A DNA stretch of 64,000 nucleotides from Actinomadura violacea (GCF_017573465.1 NZ_JAGEPF010000023.1:62001-126000), one strand, 5' to 3'; positions 54,036-63,287 are shown, counted from the first letter of the stretch. A program made the numbers and translations. Notes: generated by a model from the sequence alone, not told the origin.

Positions 54036-54896
54036 ATGGCCAGTACGACCCCCGCCGCCGCCCCCGGCCGCCGCCGCGACGAACTGCGCGACTTCCTGCG
54101 CACCCGCCGCGCCCGTCTCACGCCCTCCGACGTCGGCATGCCCGACGCGGGCCGGCGCCGCACGCCCGGCCTGCGCCGCGAGGAGGTCGCCGTGCTCGCC
54201 GGCGTCGGCGTGTCCTGGTACACCTGGCTGGAGCAGGGCCGCGACATCAAGGTCTCCGGCGAGGTGCTGGACGCCATCGCCCGCGCCCTGCGCCTCGACG
54301 CCGCCGAGCGCGAGCACCTGTACCTGCTGGCCGGGCTGAACCCGCCGCGCGCCGAGGCCGGCCCGGCCGTCCCGATCACCCCGGAGCTGCACCGGGTGCT
54401 GGACGCCTGGTCGCCGCGGCCCGCCTACGTCCGGGACCGGCACTGGAACTTCGTCGCGATCAACGACGCGGCCCGCGCGGTGTTCGGGTTCGGCGACACA
54501 GACCACAACTGCCTGGTGTCGTTCTTCACCAACGCCCGCTACCGGGACATGCACCTGGAGTGGGCCGCGGCAGCGCCGGACGTCGTCGCCCGGTTCCGCG
54601 CCGACGCCGCCCGCTATCCCGACGACCCCGAGTTCGGCCGGATCGCCGGGGACATGATGGCCGCCAGCCCGGAGTTCGCCGAGCTGTGGCCCCGGCACGA
54701 GGTCAGCGGGGCCACCCAGGCGGTGAAGGGCGTCCGCCATCCCGAGGCCGGCGAGCTGGTCTTCGAGGGCACGCTGCTGCCGCTGGCCGACCGTCCGGGG
54801 ACCAGCCTCGTGCTGCAGAACCCGCGTCCCGGCACCGGCACCATGGAACGCCTGGAGCGGCTGATGGCGCGGCGCGGGCTGGCCGCCGCGAGCTGA
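54036..54896 (+). CDS. XRE/MmyB-like transcriptional regulator
   Basis: A 286-residue regulator. Residues 12-85 form an XRE helix-turn-helix opening with RRDELRDFLRTRRARLTP and RRTPGLRREEVAVLAGVG, typical of the MmyB family. The C-terminal MmyB-like ligand domain has RDRHWNFVAINDAARAVFGF, related to PAS folds and thought to bind fatty acids. It is divergent from the membrane protein gene and followed by the SDR gene, which it may control. Confidence 0.87.
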   Translation: MASTTPAAAPGRRRDELRDFLRTRRARLTPSDVGMPDAGRRRTPGLRREEVAVLAGVGVSWYTWLEQGRDIKVSGEVLDAIARALRLDAAEREHLYLLAGLNPPRAEAGPAVPITPELHRVLDAWSPRPAYVRDRHWNFVAINDAARAVFGFGDTDHNCLVSFFTNARYRDMHLEWAAAAPDVVARFRADAARYPDDPEFGRIAGDMMAASPEFAELWPRHEVSGATQAVKGVRHPEAGELVFEGTLLPLADRPGTSLVLQNPRPGTGTMERLERLMARRGLAAAS

Positions 54897-54978
54897 CCCG
54901 CGCCCGCCAGGGTGGTGTTGGCAGACCCAGGATGAACGGAGTCTGTCCGCGCTCCCGCCCCGCCGACATGATCGGGGC

Positions 54979-55737
54979 ATGCAGAACGAACGATTCGCGG
55001 GCAAGACCGCTCTGATCACCGGCGGCACCAGCGGGATGGGGCTCGCCACCGCACGGCGGCTGCTCGACGAGGGGGCCCGGGTCGTCGTGACCGGGCGCGA
55101 CCAGGGGCGCCTGGACGCCGCCGTCAAGGACCTGGACGGCGGGGACCGCGTCCTCGCGGTGCGCGCCGACGCGGCGAGCCTCGCCGACCTGGACGCGCTG
55201 ATGGCGGAGATCCGCACCCGGTTCGGGCGGCTGGACGTGGTGTTCGCCAACGCGGGCGTCGGGGCGTTCGCCTCGGCCGCGGACGTCACCGAGGACGACT
55301 TCGACCGGATCACCGGCGTCAACTTCAAAGGCGTGTTCTTCACCGTGCAGAAGGCGCTGCCGCTGCTCGACGACGGCGCCGCCATCGTGATCAACGCGTC
55401 CTGGACGCTGCACCGGGGCCTGCCGGTCGCCGCGGTGTACTCGGCGACGAAGGCCGCCGTGCACAACCTGGCCCGCACGCTGGCCGCCGAGCTGGGACCG
55501 CGCGGCATCCGGGTGAACTCGGTGAGCCCGGGCTTCATCGACACCCCGATGTTCCGCGGCGCCGCCCCCACCGATGAGGAGGCCGCCGCCTACGGCGCCC
55601 AGGTGGTGTCGGGCCGCCTCGGCACCGCGGAGGACGTCGCCGCCGCGGTCGCCTTCCTGGCCTCACCGGACGCCGGGTACGTCAACGGCCAGGACCTGCT
55701 GGTCGACGGCGGCCTGGTCACCGCCATCCCCGCCTGA
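54979..55737 (+). CDS. Short-chain dehydrogenase
   Basis: A 252-residue classical SDR. TGGTSGMGLATARRLL carries the cofactor turn near residue 12. FANAGVGAFA near 85, and the catalytic Tyr and Lys are in VYSATKAAVHNLA. The C-terminal part (GQDLLVDGGLVTAIP) is typical. MmyB-type regulators often sit next to such SDR genes. It is 46 bp upstream of the aldo-keto reductase gene. The substrate is unknown. Confidence 0.87.
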   Translation: MQNERFAGKTALITGGTSGMGLATARRLLDEGARVVVTGRDQGRLDAAVKDLDGGDRVLAVRADAASLADLDALMAEIRTRFGRLDVVFANAGVGAFASAADVTEDDFDRITGVNFKGVFFTVQKALPLLDDGAAIVINASWTLHRGLPVAAVYSATKAAVHNLARTLAAELGPRGIRVNSVSPGFIDTPMFRGAAPTDEEAAAYGAQVVSGRLGTAEDVAAAVAFLASPDAGYVNGQDLLVDGGLVTAIPA

Positions 55738-55782
55738 ACCCCCCATTTCAGTACGAACCGCTCACGAAAGGAACCGATCACC

Positions 55783-56784
55783 ATGAGGAAGCGCGATTTC
55801 GCGGGCACGCAGGTGGGCGCCGTCGGGCTGGGCTGCATGGGGATGAGCTGGGCCTACACCGAGTCCGAGCGCGACGACGACGCGTCGGTGGCGCTGATCC
55901 GCGAGGCGCTCGACCTGGGCGTCACGTTCCTGGACACCGCGCAGCCCTACGGCGACGGCCACAACGAGACGCTGGTCGGGCGGGCGCTCGCCGGGCGCCG
56001 TGACGAGGCGGTGCTCGCCACCAAGACGGGCCTGGTCGTCGAGTCGCTCGCCACCCGGAACATCGTCCGGAACGGGCGGCCGGAGCATGTGAAGGCGTCC
56101 GCCGAGGACAGCCTGCGCCGCCTGGACACCGACGTCATCGACCTGTACTACCTGCACCGCGTCGACCCGGACGTGCCGCTCGCCGACACCTGGGGCGCGA
56201 TGGCGGAGCTGGTCGCCGAGGGCAAGGTGCGGCGGCTCGGCATGTCGGAGGTGAGCGTCGCGCAGGCGGCCGAGGCGCACGCGATCCACCCGGTCGCGGC
56301 GATCCAGTCGGAGCTGTCGCTGTGGACGCGGGACGCGCTGGGGCAGCCGGGGGCGCAGGTCGGCGGCGGGTCGGTCGGAGGCGCCGGCGACGCGGGCGAC
56401 GTGGTCGGCTGGTGCACCGCCAACGGCGCGGTGTTCGTGCCGTTCTCGCCGCTCGGCCGCGGGTTCCTCACCGGGACCGTCACCGCCGCCGACTTCGAGG
56501 ACACCGACTTCCGCGGCGCCAACCCGCGCTTCCAGGAGGAGGCGCTGAAGGCGAACCTGCGGATCGTCGACGTCGTCAAGGCGGTCGCCGAGCGGCACGG
56601 CGCCACCCCGGCGCAGGTCGCGATCGCCTGGACGCTCGCGCAGGGCGACCACGTCATCCCGATCCCCGGCACCAAGAAGCAGCGGTACCTGCGCGACAAC
56701 GCCGCCGCCGCCGACCTGGACCTCACCGAGACCGACCTGGCCGAGCTGGACGCCGTTCCCGCGGCCGTTGGAGGGCGTTACTGA
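55783..56784 (+). CDS. Aldo-keto reductase
   Basis: A 333-residue NADPH-dependent aldo-keto reductase. The tetrad is visible: Asp in FLDTAQPYG with Tyr in the same segment, Lys in LATKTGL and His in YYLHRVDPD. The C-terminal cofactor region has IPIPGTKKQRYL. Its stop overlaps the next ATG as TGATG, so it is coupled to the quinone oxidoreductase gene. Confidence 0.9.
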   Translation: MRKRDFAGTQVGAVGLGCMGMSWAYTESERDDDASVALIREALDLGVTFLDTAQPYGDGHNETLVGRALAGRRDEAVLATKTGLVVESLATRNIVRNGRPEHVKASAEDSLRRLDTDVIDLYYLHRVDPDVPLADTWGAMAELVAEGKVRRLGMSEVSVAQAAEAHAIHPVAAIQSELSLWTRDALGQPGAQVGGGSVGGAGDAGDVVGWCTANGAVFVPFSPLGRGFLTGTVTAADFEDTDFRGANPRFQEEALKANLRIVDVVKAVAERHGATPAQVAIAWTLAQGDHVIPIPGTKKQRYLRDNAAAADLDLTETDLAELDAVPAAVGGRY

Positions 56785-57761
56785 TGAAGGCCGTCACCAT
56801 TCCCGCGTTCGGCGAGGCCGGCGTGCTGCGCGTCGACGAGGTCAAGACCCCCGAGCCGGGGCCGGGCCAGGTGTCCATCGACGTCGCCTACGCGGGCGCC
56901 AACTTCGCCGAGGTGCTGTACCGGCGGGGCGTCGTGGACGTGCCGCTGCCGTTCGTCCCCGGCATCGAGGTGTCCGGGCACGTCCGCGCGGTCGGCCCCG
57001 ACGTCGAGGGGCTGCGCCCCGGCCAGCCCGTCGCCGCGCTGACGATCGTGGACAGCGGCGGGTACGCCGAGGCCGTCGTCACCTCCGCCGACCTGGTCGC
57101 GCCGCTGGACGGCCTCGACCTGGGCCTGGACGTCGCCGCCGCGATCCCGTCCAACAGCACGACCGCGTTCCTCGTCCTGGACCGGGCGGCGCGCATCGAG
57201 CCGGGCGAGACCGTGCTCGTGCACGCCGCCGCCGGGGGCGTGGGCAGCCAGCTCGGCCAGGCGGCCCGGCAGCTCGGCGCGGGCCGCGTGGCCGGCACCG
57301 TCGGCGGCCCCGCGAAGATCGAGACCGCGCGCGCCTTCGGCTACGACGACGTCGTGCTCCGCGACGAGCTGCCGGACCGGGTCGCGGACCTCACCGGCGG
57401 ACGCGGGTTCGACATCGTCGTGGACATGGTCGGCGGCCCCGCGCGCCGCGCCAGCCTCGACGCGCTCGCGCCGATGGGCCGGATGATCGTGATGGGCAAC
57501 GCGTCCGGCGCGGACGACGTGGGCGTGTCCGCGAACGAGCTGTGGTTCACCAACAAGTCCGTGGCGGGGTTCAACCTCGCCGCGTTCTCGGCCGCGTTCC
57601 CGGCCGACGCGGGCCGGGCGCTGCGCCGCGCCGTGGCCGCCGCGGCCTCCGGCGACCTGCGGGTCCAGGTGGAGGAACTGCCCTTGGAGCAGGCCGTGGA
57701 GGCGCACCGGCGGATCGAGTCCGGCGCGACGACCGGCAAGCTCGTCCTCGCGGTGCGCTGA
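56784..57761 (+). CDS. Zinc-independent quinone oxidoreductase, MDR family
   Basis: A 325-residue medium-chain reductase. The N-terminal part has GEAGVLRVDEVKTPEPGPGQ, and the cofactor turn is AAAGGVGSQLGQAARQLGA near residue 150. The zinc-binding Cys cluster is absent, so it is of the quinone oxidoreductase (NADPH) type. It is last in the SDR-AKR-QOR series, all reducing carbonyls or quinones. Confidence 0.88.
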   Translation: MKAVTIPAFGEAGVLRVDEVKTPEPGPGQVSIDVAYAGANFAEVLYRRGVVDVPLPFVPGIEVSGHVRAVGPDVEGLRPGQPVAALTIVDSGGYAEAVVTSADLVAPLDGLDLGLDVAAAIPSNSTTAFLVLDRAARIEPGETVLVHAAAGGVGSQLGQAARQLGAGRVAGTVGGPAKIETARAFGYDDVVLRDELPDRVADLTGGRGFDIVVDMVGGPARRASLDALAPMGRMIVMGNASGADDVGVSANELWFTNKSVAGFNLAAFSAAFPADAGRALRRAVAAAASGDLRVQVEELPLEQAVEAHRRIESGATTGKLVLAVR

Positions 57762-57807
57762 GCACCGTCCGGCCGCGGGCCGGCGGCCTCGCGCCGCCGG
57801 CCCGCCG

Positions 57808-58383
57808 TCACGGCCGCGCCGAGGGGTCGGGGGCTTCGGCGGCCAGGGCGAGCAGTTCGTCGACCGACCACTGGTCGTAGGCGTGCTCGCCGTACTTCGC
57901 CGCCACCAGGCGCCCGTCCGCGCCGATCAGGAAGTCGCCGGGCAGGCCCAGCCGGCCGCCGGTCGGGCGGGCGCCCGGCGGGCGCTCGCGACTCCGTAGC
58001 ACCCGCCAGGTCTTGACGGCCGAGGACCGGACGAGCGGGCCCCACACGCGGGGGTCGAGCAGCGCGCGGCGCGCGGACTCGACGCCGAACTCGGCGTACA
58101 GGCGCTTGCGCGGGTCGCCGACGACGGGGAACGGGAGGCCGGTGACGTGCTCGCGAAGTTCCTGCTCGGTGGAGTGGAACACCACGATCTCGCGGATCCC
58201 GGCGGCCTCGATCTCGGCGTGCCGGGTCACGAACGAGCGCAGGTGCAGGTTGCAGATCGGGCAGCCCGCGAACCGGCGGAACTGCAGGTGGACGAGGCGG
58301 TCCGGGTCGGGCACGGGGACGGCGGGGCCGCCGGCCGGGGCCAGCTCGCGGGCGGGGACGTCGGAACCGGGGACGAGACGCAT
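57808..58383 (-). CDS. AhpC/TSA-family peroxiredoxin-like protein
   Basis: A 191-residue thioredoxin-fold protein. The active site is FAGCPICNLHL near residue 35, a C-x2-C form seen in the AhpC/TSA-2 family. It also has VFHSTEQELREHV and PVVGDPRKRLYAEFGV. It probably reduces peroxides or thiols. ATG 58383 follows AAGGAG. It diverges from the TetR gene and shares the palindromic region between them. Confidence 0.82.
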   Translation of the reverse strand: MRLVPGSDVPARELAPAGGPAVPVPDPDRLVHLQFRRFAGCPICNLHLRSFVTRHAEIEAAGIREIVVFHSTEQELREHVTGLPFPVVGDPRKRLYAEFGVESARRALLDPRVWGPLVRSSAVKTWRVLRSRERPPGARPTGGRLGLPGDFLIGADGRLVAAKYGEHAYDQWSVDELLALAAEAPDPSARP

Positions 58384-58400
58384 CGGCGCGCTCCTTAGGT

Positions 58401-58438
58401 GTACGACATACGCTAACGATCGTAAGCGTATGCCGTAC
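58401..58438. promoter_or_regulatory. 38-bp palindromic operator of the TetR regulator
   Basis: Two 19-bp arms, starting GTACGACATACGCT and ending in its near-complement, match at 17 of 19 positions around a CGATCG centre. It fills the divergent gap, 14 bp before the TetR ATG and 17 bp before the peroxiredoxin-like ATG. It should be the repressor site for both genes. Confidence 0.8.
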
Positions 58439-58451
58439 GCTGTCAAGCGCC

Positions 58452-59066
58452 ATGCCGAGACCCCGCTCGCTCACCCAGGACCAGGTCGCCGCCGCGGCGC
58501 TCGCCGTCATCGACCGGGACGGCCTCACCGGGCTGTCCATGCGCGCCGTCGCCAAGGAGCTCAAGCTCAGCACCATGGCGCTCTACCGGTACGTCCGCGA
58601 CCGGGAGGAACTCGAAGGTCTCGTGATCGACCTGGTCTACGCCGAGGTCGACCCCGCGCCGCCGCCCGGCGGCCCCTGGGAGGCGCGGATCGAGACCATG
58701 GCGCTGCGGCTGCGCGCCGCGTTCGGCGCGCACGCGGCGATCATGCCGCTGACGCTCACGCACCGGCACGACTCGGCCGGGTCGCTGTGCTGGGGGGAGA
58801 CGGTGGCCGGCATCCTGCACGACGCCGGCATCACCGGGCCGCGCGCCGCCATCGCGCTGCGGACGCTGATCGCCTACATCATCGGCGCGATCCAGCTGGA
58901 GCACCTGGGCCCGCTGGAGGGCGAGGGGACGGCCGCCATCGCCGCGCTGCCCGCCGAGAGGTTCCCGAACATGGCGGAGACCGCGCGGCACGCCCGCCAC
59001 ATCGGCCCCGGCGAGGAGTTCCGCGGGGGACTGGCGGCCGTGCTGCGCGGCCTCGAAGGCGCCTAG
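58452..59066 (+). CDS. TetR-family regulator with TetR_C-type domain
   Basis: A 204-residue repressor. The N-terminal HTH has LTQDQVAAAALAVIDRDG and LSMRAVAKELKLSTMALYRY. The C-terminal ligand domain is of the tetracycline-repressor-like type. It is divergent from the AhpC-like gene with a near-perfect 38-bp palindrome between. Its TAG overlaps the TAG of the convergent ipdC gene through a shared CTAG. Confidence 0.87.
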   Translation: MPRPRSLTQDQVAAAALAVIDRDGLTGLSMRAVAKELKLSTMALYRYVRDREELEGLVIDLVYAEVDPAPPPGGPWEARIETMALRLRAAFGAHAAIMPLTLTHRHDSAGSLCWGETVAGILHDAGITGPRAAIALRTLIAYIIGAIQLEHLGPLEGEGTAAIAALPAERFPNMAETARHARHIGPGEEFRGGLAAVLRGLEGA

Positions 59067-60124
59067 CGCACGAGCAGGGACCGCTGCGCGGAGATGGCCT
59101 CGACGGCCTGCCCCACGATCCCGTCGATCAGTTGCGCGCAGCTCGGCAGGTCGTCGATGACGCCGACGACCTGGCCCGACGCCATCACGCCGAGATCGGG
59201 ACGGCCGTCCACCATCGCCGCCTTCAGCAGCATCGGGGTGTTGGCCGCCATGAGGACCTGCGACCAGGACAGGTCCTTGCCGTGCTTCATCGCCTTCCCG
59301 TCGGCGATCATCGCGCGCCACGACATCCCGGACAGCTTCTTGAACCGGGCGCCGTTGCGCAGCGCCCGGACCAGGCCGCTGACCCGGCCGGCCGACTCCA
59401 GGCCGTCCACCAGCCCGCTGCGCAGCACCCGGTGCGGCATCCCGTCGACCTGGCGGGTCACGATCGTCTCGCCCGTCTTCAGGTACACCTGCTTGACCGC
59501 GTCCGGCACGGAGCTGTCGGAGGTCAGCAGGAACCGGGTGCCCATCGCCACGCCCGCCGCCCCGTAGGACAGCGCGGCGGCCAGGCCGCGGCCGTCGAAG
59601 AAGCCGCCGGCCGCGATCACCGGGATGTCGACCGCGTCGACGACCTGCGGGAGCAGCAGCGTGGTGGCGACGGCGCCGGTGTGCCCGCCGCCCTCGCCGC
59701 CCTGCACCAGCACCGCGTCCGCGCCCCAGCCCGCGACCTTCTCCGCGTGCCGCCGCGCGCCCACCGACGGGATCACCACGAGGCCCGCGTCCTTGAGCTT
59801 GGCGATCAGCTCCTTCTTCGGCGCCAGCGCGAACGAGGCGACCTTCACGCCCTCCTTGATCAGGAGGTCGATGCGGTCGCCCGCGTCGCCGGCATCGGCC
59901 CGCAGGTTGACGCCGAACGGCGCGTCGGTGCGGTCCTTCACCTCGTGGATCGCGTCCGCGAGCTGGTCCAGCGTCATCGTCGCCGACGCCAGGACCCCGA
60001 GGCCGCCCGCGTTCGCCACCGCGGTCACCAGGCGCGGGCCGGCGACCCAGCCCATGCCCGTCTGGACGACCGGGTGCCGCACGCCCGTGAGGCGGGTCAG
60101 CGGGGTGTCGAGCCGCTGCTCCAT
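59063..60124 (-). CDS. ipdC: Nitronate monooxygenase-type flavoprotein, IpdC-like
   Basis: A 353-residue FMN TIM-barrel protein of the 2-nitropropane dioxygenase family. Signatures are RHPVVQTGMGWVAGPRLVTA at the start, VQGGEGGGHTG in the middle and GVAMGTRFLLTSDSS. In Mtb the equivalent gene Rv3553 (ipdC) is next to ipdAB and acts on a CoA intermediate of CD-ring breakdown. Its ATG overlaps the ipdB stop (ATGA). It is last in the leftward echA20-ipdA-ipdB-ipdC operon. Confidence 0.85.
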   Translation of the reverse strand: MEQRLDTPLTRLTGVRHPVVQTGMGWVAGPRLVTAVANAGGLGVLASATMTLDQLADAIHEVKDRTDAPFGVNLRADAGDAGDRIDLLIKEGVKVASFALAPKKELIAKLKDAGLVVIPSVGARRHAEKVAGWGADAVLVQGGEGGGHTGAVATTLLLPQVVDAVDIPVIAAGGFFDGRGLAAALSYGAAGVAMGTRFLLTSDSSVPDAVKQVYLKTGETIVTRQVDGMPHRVLRSGLVDGLESAGRVSGLVRALRNGARFKKLSGMSWRAMIADGKAMKHGKDLSWSQVLMAANTPMLLKAAMVDGRPDLGVMASGQVVGVIDDLPSCAQLIDGIVGQAVEAISAQRSLLVR

Positions 60125-60855
60125 CAGGCCGGGACCTCTCGCTCGCGCAGGCCCTTCGGGTCCAGCACCTCGCGCATGACCCGCAGCTCCTCGGCGTCCG
60201 GGAGGCGCGTCTCGGGCACCTCGTCCGGCACGACCAGCTCGAACCCGGTCGCGGCGACGACGTCCTCGACGGTGACGCCCGGGTGCACCGAGCGCAGCCG
60301 CATCCGGTGCTCGGGGGTGTCGAAGTCGAGCACCGCCAGGTTGCTGACCACGGCGCGGATCTCGTGCGCGCCCCGGTCCCAGCCGACGCCGCTGACGAAG
60401 TCGACCTTGTCGGTGAACACCCGGGTCGAGTGCTTCGGCACCCAGTAGCTCGTCGGGTTCAGCAGCGTGTTGCCCGGCCCGCCGCGCGACCCGAGCAGCT
60501 GCCGCGCCGGCCGCTCCCAGTCGCCGATGCACGAGATGTTGGTGTTGCCGTACCGGTCGATCTGCGACGGCCCCATCACCACGTGCCGCCGGGCGTTCAG
60601 CACCAGCCACAGGTGGTCGCGGAACGGCAGCCAGCCCTCCGCCACCTCGGCCGTGCGGCCCAGCGGGACGGGCTCGGCGCTCAGCGTCGGCCCGCCGTCG
60701 GTCGTCAGCAGGTCCGGCTCGAACGTGGACCGCGCGAGGCGCGAGCCCAGCATCGGCACGAACCCGGCGACCGCCGCCGCGACGATCTCGCCGTCGCCCC
60801 GGAACAGCTCCGCGCAGGCGACCGCGCAGACCTCGGCCCTCGTCACATCGCTCAT
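60124..60855 (-). CDS. ipdB: IpdB-like beta subunit of COCHEA-CoA hydrolase
   Basis: A 243-residue protein of the CoA-transferase beta-subunit fold. Segments GPSQIDRYGNTNISCIGD and VSGVGWDRGAHEI are close to Mtb IpdB (Rv3552). With IpdA it forms a hydrolase that opens the last carbocyclic ring of the steroid skeleton. Start and stop both overlap neighbours, so ipdA and ipdB are translated together. GGAGGA precedes the start. Confidence 0.88.
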   Translation of the reverse strand: MSDVTRAEVCAVACAELFRGDGEIVAAAVAGFVPMLGSRLARSTFEPDLLTTDGGPTLSAEPVPLGRTAEVAEGWLPFRDHLWLVLNARRHVVMGPSQIDRYGNTNISCIGDWERPARQLLGSRGGPGNTLLNPTSYWVPKHSTRVFTDKVDFVSGVGWDRGAHEIRAVVSNLAVLDFDTPEHRMRLRSVHPGVTVEDVVAATGFELVVPDEVPETRLPDAEELRVMREVLDPKGLREREVPA

Positions 60856-61712
60856 CGGGATTCCTCCTGCCAGGTCCGGACGGCGTCCTGATAGGCGGCC
60901 TCGTCGCCGGACAGGAACCGCTCGCGGAACGCCGCCCACGCCTCCGGGTCTGCCGCCGACTTCGCGTACAGCTTCTGGAACGCCTCGTCGCGGCGGTGGT
61001 CGGGCTCGCAGTCGGTGAAGTGCGCGCCGTTCGGCGTCTCCACCACGCCCGCCACGTGCGCCCGGCTGATCAGCATCGACTGCGGCGGGCCCTCCTTGGC
61101 GAAGTCGGCGGTGTCCACCAGCCGCTCGCAGGAGACGTACGTCCGGTCCGCGGCCTTGGCGAACAGGTCGTCCATGTACGGGTCGGCGCCGAGGTACTGG
61201 GCGTTGCCGCGCGCGTCGGCGCGGTTCATGTGGATCAGCGCCGCGTCCATCGTCAGGGCGGGGACGGCGACGAGCTCCTGCCCGTCCTCGTACGGCGACC
61301 GGACGGTCTTCAGGTCCGGGTTGACCCGCATCACGTCCGAGCCGAGCCCGACCGGGGTGGGCAGGAACGGCAGCCGGTGCGCCGCCGCGTACAGCCCGAA
61401 CATGAACATGCCCTCGTCGTACTCGGTCAGCTCGATCGACCCGGACTGCCGCGCCTGCCGGAAGTGCGGCTCCAGCGGGATCGAGTCCATGGTCACGAAC
61501 GCGGTGACGAGCCGGCGGACCTTGCCCGCCGCGCACAGCAGCCCGACGTCCGGGCCGCCGTAGGTCACCACGGTCAGATCGGTCACGTCGGAGCGGCACA
61601 GCGCCCGGACGAGGGCCATCGGCTTGCGCCGCGAGCCCCAGCCGCCGATCCCGATCGTCATGCCGCTCTCCAGCGACCCGACGATCTCCTCGATGGAGCG
61701 AACCTTGCTCAC
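60852..61712 (-). CDS. ipdA: IpdA-like alpha subunit of COCHEA-CoA hydrolase
   Basis: A 286-residue protein of the CoA-transferase alpha-subunit fold. It has SLESGMTIGIGGWGSRRKPM near the start and YDEGMFMFGLYAAA further on, matching Mtb IpdA (Rv3551). GTG 61712 overlaps the echA20 stop; its own stop overlaps the ipdB start. The family is CoA-transferase-like but works as a C-C hydrolase in steroid degraders. Confidence 0.88.
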   Translation of the reverse strand: MSKVRSIEEIVGSLESGMTIGIGGWGSRRKPMALVRALCRSDVTDLTVVTYGGPDVGLLCAAGKVRRLVTAFVTMDSIPLEPHFRQARQSGSIELTEYDEGMFMFGLYAAAHRLPFLPTPVGLGSDVMRVNPDLKTVRSPYEDGQELVAVPALTMDAALIHMNRADARGNAQYLGADPYMDDLFAKAADRTYVSCERLVDTADFAKEGPPQSMLISRAHVAGVVETPNGAHFTDCEPDHRRDEAFQKLYAKSAADPEAWAAFRERFLSGDEAAYQDAVRTWQEESR

Positions 61713-62455
61713 TTGGCCCCCTTCGCGACGAAGGCGTCGCGGTGCTCGTCGCCCGCGCCCATGAGGTTCAGCTCGAACGTGAACCCCTGCTCGTAGCGGT
61801 AGCTGCGGCGGACGTCGACCGGGTCGATGCCGTTCAGCGACTCCTTGGCGCGCCGGATCACGTACTTGTCCTTGGCCGCGATGTTCCCGGCGACCTCCAG
61901 CGCCTTGGCGCGCAGCTCGTCCTTCGGGACGACCTCCAGCACCGAGCCGTGGTGGTGCAGCTCGGCCGCGGTCACGTTGCGGCACGTGTAGACCATCGCG
62001 CGCATCAGGTGCTGCGGGACGAGCCTGGCCAGGTGCGTCGCGGCGCCGAGCGCGCCCCGGTCGACCTCGGGCAGCCCGAAGAAGGCGTCGTCGGACGCCA
62101 CGACGATGTCGGCGTTGCCCGCCAGCCCGATCCCGCCGCCCAGGCAGAAGCCCTGCACCGCGGCGACGACCGGCACCTCGCAGTCGTAGACGGCGGCGAA
62201 CGCCGCGAAGCACCCGCGGTTGGCCCCGACCAGCGCGGTGTGGCCGTCGGTCCGCTGCATCTCCTTGATGTCGACGCCCGCGTTGAAGCCCCGGCCCTCG
62301 GCCCGGAGCACGACGGCGCCGACCTGCGGGTCGCGGCCGGCGGCGAGCACCGCGTCGGCCAGCTCGAACCAGCCCGCGACGGTCAGTGCGTTGACCGGCG
62401 GCGCGTCCACGACGATCTCGGCGACCCCGTCCAGGGTCGTGGTGGAGACTCCCAT
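61709..62455 (-). CDS. echA20: EchA20-like crotonase-fold ring hydrolase
   Basis: A 248-residue crotonase-family protein. The oxyanion-hole segments are AEGRGFNAGVDIKEMQ and VQGFCLGGGIGLAGNADIV. In mycobacteria EchA20 (Rv3550) hydrolyses ring D of HIEC-CoA to give COCHEA-CoA, the substrate of IpdAB. It heads the leftward operon, 10 bp after a KstR2-type operator that is nearly identical to that before fadE30. Confidence 0.88.
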   Translation of the reverse strand: MGVSTTTLDGVAEIVVDAPPVNALTVAGWFELADAVLAAGRDPQVGAVVLRAEGRGFNAGVDIKEMQRTDGHTALVGANRGCFAAFAAVYDCEVPVVAAVQGFCLGGGIGLAGNADIVVASDDAFFGLPEVDRGALGAATHLARLVPQHLMRAMVYTCRNVTAAELHHHGSVLEVVPKDELRAKALEVAGNIAAKDKYVIRRAKESLNGIDPVDVRRSYRYEQGFTFELNLMGAGDEHRDAFVAKGAK

Positions 62456-62465
62456 GCGCTACCTT

Positions 62466-62486
62466 TCCACCAAACATTTGTTAGAA
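62466..62486. promoter_or_regulatory. KstR2-type operator between echA20 and the SDR operon
   Basis: On the minus strand this reads TTCTAACAA, A, TGTTTGGT, G, GA, matching 19 of 21 positions of the site at 30830-30850. It lies 10 bp before the echA20 ATG and 33 bp before the ATG of the rightward SDR gene, so it could control both. Confidence 0.7.
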
Positions 62487-62519
62487 CAGACCGTAGCAGA
62501 GGGGCTAGGAGGAGGCGGG

Positions 62520-63287
62520 ATGTCACTGACGCTGGACCTGGCCGGGAAGACCGTCGTGGTCACCGGGGGCGTGCGCGGGGTCGGTGCGGGGATCAGCCGC
62601 GCCTTCCTGGAGGCGGGCGCCGACGTGATCGCGGTGGCCCGGCGCGAGCCGGACGCGCTGCCCGAGGCCGGCGGCCGCACGGCGGCGTTCGCCTCGCTCG
62701 ACGTGCGGGACGCCGACGCCGTGGAGGCGTTCGCCGCCGGGCTCGACCGGGTCGACGTGCTGGTGAACAACGCGGGCGGCGCGCCGTTCCTGCCGGTCTC
62801 CGACGGGCCGCTGCGCACGCACGTCAAGATCATCGAGTTGAACCTGACCGGGCCGCTGATCATGGCGCGGGCGCTGCGGCCGCTGATGCCGGACGGCTCC
62901 TCGGTGATCAACATCGGCAGCGTCAGCGGGGTCCGGCCGTCGCCCGGCACCGCCGCCTACGGCGCAGCCAAGGCCGGGCTGCACAGCCTCACCCAGTCGC
63001 TCGCCGTCGAGTGGGCGCCGCAGGTGCGGGTCAACACGCTGGTCCTCGGCATGATCCGCACCGAGCTGGCGCACCTGCACTACGGCGACGAGGCGGGCGT
63101 CGAGTCGGTCGCCCGCACCGTCCCCATGGGCCGCCTCGGCGACCCCTACGAGGTCGGAGCCGCCTGCGTCTACCTCGCCTCCGGCCTGGCGTCCTACGTC
63201 ACCGGGTCGCAGATGCTGCTGCACGGCGGGGGAGAACGCCCCGCCTTCCTGGACGCCGCCACCGTCAACAAGGAGGAGTCGCGATGA
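62520..63287 (+). CDS. Short-chain dehydrogenase, Rv3549c homologue
   Basis: A 255-residue SDR. The cofactor motif is TGGVRGVGAGISRAF near residue 15. VLVNNAGGAPFLPV follows near 82, and the active site is in AAYGAAKAGLHSL. Divergence from echA20 matches the Mtb order Rv3549c/Rv3550. GGAGGAGG precedes the ATG. Its TGA overlaps the next ATG, so the two SDR genes are coupled. It probably oxidises a hydroxyacyl-CoA of the HIP route. Confidence 0.83.
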   Translation: MSLTLDLAGKTVVVTGGVRGVGAGISRAFLEAGADVIAVARREPDALPEAGGRTAAFASLDVRDADAVEAFAAGLDRVDVLVNNAGGAPFLPVSDGPLRTHVKIIELNLTGPLIMARALRPLMPDGSSVINIGSVSGVRPSPGTAAYGAAKAGLHSLTQSLAVEWAPQVRVNTLVLGMIRTELAHLHYGDEAGVESVARTVPMGRLGDPYEVGAACVYLASGLASYVTGSQMLLHGGGERPAFLDAATVNKEESR

